From Thermodesulfovibrionia bacterium (GTDB lineage: Bacteria; Nitrospirota; Thermodesulfovibrionia; UBA6902), in contig CAMYJJ010000034.1 in NCBI GenBank assembly GCA_947258735.1, forward strand, positions 1 to 16,969: a stretch of 16,969 nt of DNA, written 5' to 3'. Of the stretch, positions 14,367-16,969 are shown in pieces (the first letter of the stretch is position 1; each line of letters starts with the position of its first letter). Below the pieces are notes generated by a model. That model made no database searches and was not told where the DNA came from. It saw only the letters and a program-made list of their open reading frames with translations. Both the position numbers and the translations under genes were made by a program.

Positions 14367-14395
14367 TTGACAATATACGGTATAGACGATATATT
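14367..14395 (+). promoter_or_regulatory. Promoter of clpC
   Basis: A perfect -35 TTGACA (14367-14372) and TATATT (14390-14395, 5/6) are separated by 17 nt. Transcription should begin near 14402, immediately at the AGGAG ribosome binding site (14402-14406), giving a leader of about 11 nt. No CtsR tandem heptamer or CIRCE inverted repeat is present, so heat control by those systems is not indicated. The gap after nrdR (14266-14366) holds no other recognisable element. Confidence 0.65.
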
Positions 14396-14412
14396 AAATT
14401 TAGGAGATTTAT

Positions 14413-15921
14413 ATGTTTGAGAAATTCACAGAGAGAGGTAGAAAGGTAATCATATATGCCCGCGAAGAGGCGGAAAAACGTCAAAACGATTACCTCGGAA
14501 CAGAACATCTGCTGCTTGGTCTCCTGAGAGAGGAAGAAAGTCTTCCCATGGTTATTCTCAAGAAGATGGGACTTTCGGCAGATGAATTGCGCATGGAAGT
14601 TGAAAGAAATCTTCCAACAGGATCAAATATTCTCACCTTTGGTGATATCCCTTTTACCCCCAGAGCTAAAAAAGTCCTCGAGCTTGCAGTGGAAGAAGCA
14701 AGGCTTCTTGGACACAGTTATATCGGAAGCGAACACCTCCTGATTGGATTGATCAGGGAAGAGGCCGGGATTGCAGGTAAAATTCTCAGGAGCCTTGGAG
14801 CAAACCTGCTTGGGGTCAGACAGCTGGCAATCAACCTTTCGATCAGAAAGATGCAGGCCGGCCAGAAAGAAAAAAAGACCCATACACCTGCACTCGATGA
14901 ATTCGGCAGGGACATTACACAGCTGGCAAGAGACGGAAAGCTCGATCCTGTAATAGGGAGGGAACGTGAAGTTGAACGGGTACTGCAGATTCTTGGAAGA
15001 AGGGTAAAGAACAACCCTGTCGTCATCGGTGAGTCCGGGGTTGGAAAGACAGCAATTGTGGAAGGTCTTGCACAGAGGATTGTTGCAGAAGAAATCCCTG
15101 AAAACCTTATTGATAAACGCATAGTCAGTCTTGACCTCGGAGCGCTCATAGCCGGTACGAAATACAGGGGCCAGTTTGAAGAGCGCCTGAAGCTGGTCAT
15201 GAAAGAAATTGTCCAGTCTGACAACGTCATACTTTTCATTGACGAACTCCATACGCTGGTTGGTGCGGGAGCAGCAGAAGGTTCCATAGATGCATCGAAC
15301 ATGCTCAAGCCCGCGTTATCAAGGGGTGAGATCCAGTGCATCGGGGCCACCACTCCTGATGAATACAGAAAGTATATTGAAAAGGACGGAGCATTTGAGA
15401 GAAGGTTCCAGCCTATTTACCTGCAGCCTCCCTCATTGGAGGAGAGTGTTCAGATCCTGGAAGGGCTGCAGACCAGATATGAGGTGCATCACAAGGTTAA
15501 AGTCACCCCCGAGGCGATCAAGGCCTGTGTTAACCTCTCGGACAGATATATTACTGAACGGTACCTGCCTGATAAAGCGATTGATGTGATGGATGAGACA
15601 GGTGCACGGATTAAACTTAAGAGGTTTACCATGCCTCCTGAGATTCGTGAACTGGAAAAGGAACTGAAGAGACTGAGCAAGGAAAAGAACCTGTATGTAA
15701 AACTGAATGATTTTGAAAAAGGAGCCTCTGTAAAGAGTGAAGAGGACAGGATCAGAAAGCTCTATGAGAGCCTGAACAAGAAATGGCGGGAAAACCAGCA
15801 GAAAGAGACCCCGAATGTCGTGGAAGATGATGTTGCATATACTGTTTCCAAAATCACGGGCATCCCTCTTTCAAAGCTTGAAGAAAAAGAATCTGAAAAG
15901 CTGCTCCGCATGGAGGGCTAA
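14413..15921 (+). CDS. clpC: ClpC-type ATPase, N-terminal part (frameshifted)
   Basis: These 502 residues cover the Clp N domain (two repeats, about 1-145), the first AAA+ module and the short ClpC-type middle coiled coil (about 410-475). Walker A is GESGVGKT (206-213), and Walker B is LFIDE (274-278). ClpC unfolds proteins and feeds them to ClpP protease. The frame ends abnormally: SKLEEKESEKLLRMEG is followed by TAA, where ClpC proteins continue with a conserved stretch of about 17 residues leading into the second AAA+ module. That module is found in the next frame, joining at 15917. Restoring 50 nt at the junction (about 15915) would give one frame of 814 codons, the usual ClpC length. AGGAG 6 nt before ATG fixes the start. 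It stands alone after nrdR with its own promoter. Confidence 0.88.
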   Translation: MFEKFTERGRKVIIYAREEAEKRQNDYLGTEHLLLGLLREEESLPMVILKKMGLSADELRMEVERNLPTGSNILTFGDIPFTPRAKKVLELAVEEARLLGHSYIGSEHLLIGLIREEAGIAGKILRSLGANLLGVRQLAINLSIRKMQAGQKEKKTHTPALDEFGRDITQLARDGKLDPVIGREREVERVLQILGRRVKNNPVVIGESGVGKTAIVEGLAQRIVAEEIPENLIDKRIVSLDLGALIAGTKYRGQFEERLKLVMKEIVQSDNVILFIDELHTLVGAGAAEGSIDASNMLKPALSRGEIQCIGATTPDEYRKYIEKDGAFERRFQPIYLQPPSLEESVQILEGLQTRYEVHHKVKVTPEAIKACVNLSDRYITERYLPDKAIDVMDETGARIKLKRFTMPPEIRELEKELKRLSKEKNLYVKLNDFEKGASVKSEEDRIRKLYESLNKKWRENQQKETPNVVEDDVAYTVSKITGIPLSKLEEKESEKLLRMEG

Positions 15922-16807
15922 CTCTATCAGGAGGTCACGGGCAGGTATCAAGGCAAGGACACGGCCCATAGGGTCGTTCTTCTTTCTCGGGCCTACAGGT
16001 GTTGGAAAGACAGAGCTTGCGAAAGCTCTGACTGAGTTTCTCTTTAATGACGACAAGGCACTCATCAAAATCGATATGTCGGAATATATGGAACGCTTCA
16101 ATGTCTCCAGACTGACAGGAGCGCCTCCGGGATATGTGGGATATGAAGAGGGCGGCCAGTTATCTGAGACGGTCAGGAGGAGACCTTATTCGGTTATCCT
16201 GTTTGATGAGATCGAAAAGGCACACCCTGACGTATTTAATGTGCTGCTGCAGGTGCTTGATGAAGGAGTGATTACTGATAATCTTGGCAGAAAAGTAGAT
16301 TTCAAAAACACGGTTATTATCATGACCTCAAATGTCGGGACCAGAGATATCGGCAATGCAATGCCTCTTGGTTTTCAGAAGGAATCAACAGAAAATACGT
16401 ATAAGAAGATCAAAAGCGCGGTATTGGATGAGCTTAAGATAAAGTTTAACCCGGAATTCCTTAACAGGATTGATGATATTGTTGTATTCCATCAGCTTGA
16501 TAAGACCCATCTTGTTGAGATTGTGAAACTGCTTATTGATGAGCTTAACAGGGAACTCCTTGATCAGGATTTGGCTATTACCTTGTCGGATGATGTGATC
16601 GACTGGCTGATAGAGAATAATTATGAGCCCGCATATGGTGCAAGACCGATGAGGCGCGCCATTCAGAAGCATATAGAAGATCCGCTTTCAGAAGAGATTT
16701 TAAAAGGCAATTTCGTCGATGTAAAGAAGGTGAATGTTGTTCTGGAAAATGATACGCCTGTATTTATAGAAAGCGATGTTGAAGCATTGATCTCTTCCAA
16801 TAACTGA
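15815..16807 (+). pseudogene. clpC: ClpC-type ATPase, C-terminal part (second AAA+ module)
   Basis: From 15917 this frame reads ANSIRRSRAGIKARTRPIGS and then a complete second AAA+ module of ClpC. It has Walker A GPTGVGKT (15989-16012), Walker B ILFDEIEKAHPDVFN, the MTSNVG sensor, the arginine finger region FNPEFLNRIDD, the LGF tripeptide that docks on ClpP (MPLGFQKE), and the sensor-2 YGARPMRRAIQKHIEDPL. The part from the ATG at 15815 to 15916 overlaps the N-terminal piece in another frame and is not ClpC-like. It lacks the start of the module (the HxRVxGQDEA region before Walker A), which the deletion removed. If the sequence is right, the gene makes no normal ClpC. Confidence 0.8.
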
Positions 16808-16969
16808 TACGCATTACTACAAATGTATATCCGTCTATCAGCACTGTTGTGATGTGTTTTATAGCGCGGATCACCTCAGTCTGACCTCTTATTTTCACCC
16901 TGTATCATGTTATCTCTAACGAGCAAATAGAATGATACTACATCCACAGCACGTATTCACCCCGCTAAT
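16808..16969. other. Non-coding tail of the window
   Basis: The last 162 bases after the clpC stop contain no reading frame, terminator hairpin or repeat that I can support. Any gene to the right begins outside the window. Confidence 0.6.

Noticed and set aside
14623..15353. Two minus-strand open frames of about 210 residues opposite clpC.
   Set aside because: Both are antisense to highly conserved ClpC motifs, with no ribosome binding sites and composition typical of shadows.
15815..15921. Programmed frameshift joining the two clpC frames.
   Set aside because: A slip of one base would still leave about 17 conserved residues missing, and no slippery heptamer is seen at the junction. A deletion explains both the lost residues and the shift.

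Overview
The window is a stretch of bacterial chromosome of moderate G+C content with housekeeping and envelope/redox genes. It contains no phage, plasmid, CRISPR or tRNA/rRNA signature. The gene mix is AmrS radical SAM enzyme, DtxR-FeoA metal regulator, DUF255-CcdA thiol protein, MsrA-MsrB fusion, BaeRF12, DksA-like zinc finger, MltA, CoaE, a cereblon-like CULT protein, rpiB-glyA-nrdR and ClpC. It suits an anaerobic or microaerophilic Gram-negative lineage such as Nitrospirota or a deltaproteobacterial group. That placement is an inference from gene content, not a phylogeny.

Layout. 1-940, minus strand: a lysine-rich histone H1-like repeat protein behind a winged-helix regulator fused to a degenerate nucleotidyltransferase fold, closed by a strong bidirectional terminator. 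1177-2841, plus: amrS and a DtxR-family regulator, closely spaced. 2842-3164: a long palindromic intergenic repeat. 3165-6874, plus: an exported DUF255 thioredoxin-like/CcdA membrane protein broken by one in-frame TAA, then an exported MsrA-MsrB fusion. 7162-8024, plus: BaeRF12 and a DksA/TraR-type protein. 8061-8205: a second, diverged palindromic repeat. 8213-9382, minus: a lipoprotein with a weak M23-like core. 9573-10772, plus: mltA. 10766-11789, minus: coaE followed by an overlapping CULT-domain gene. 12060-14265, plus: rpiB-glyA-nrdR from a good promoter with a leader of about 100 nt. 14413-16807, plus: clpC broken by an apparent 50-nt deletion.

How the genes may work together. The CcdA-type protein and MsrAB would form a periplasmic relay in which thiol electrons repair methionine sulfoxide. 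The early stop in the electron transporter would affect that relay. MltA and the M23-like lipoprotein both point to the cell wall. RpiB, GlyA and NrdR link pentose, one-carbon and deoxynucleotide metabolism.

Three points deserve attention. Two otherwise well-conserved genes are broken (ccdA-like by a nonsense codon, clpC by a frameshifting deletion); this is either gene decay or sequence error. A prokaryotic CULT (thalidomide-binding fold) gene is translationally coupled to coaE. Many genes carry a sigma70-like -10 only 6-21 nt from the start codon; two (amrS, coaE) share the exact arrangement TGn-TATAAT-N6-ATG, predicting leaderless transcripts.
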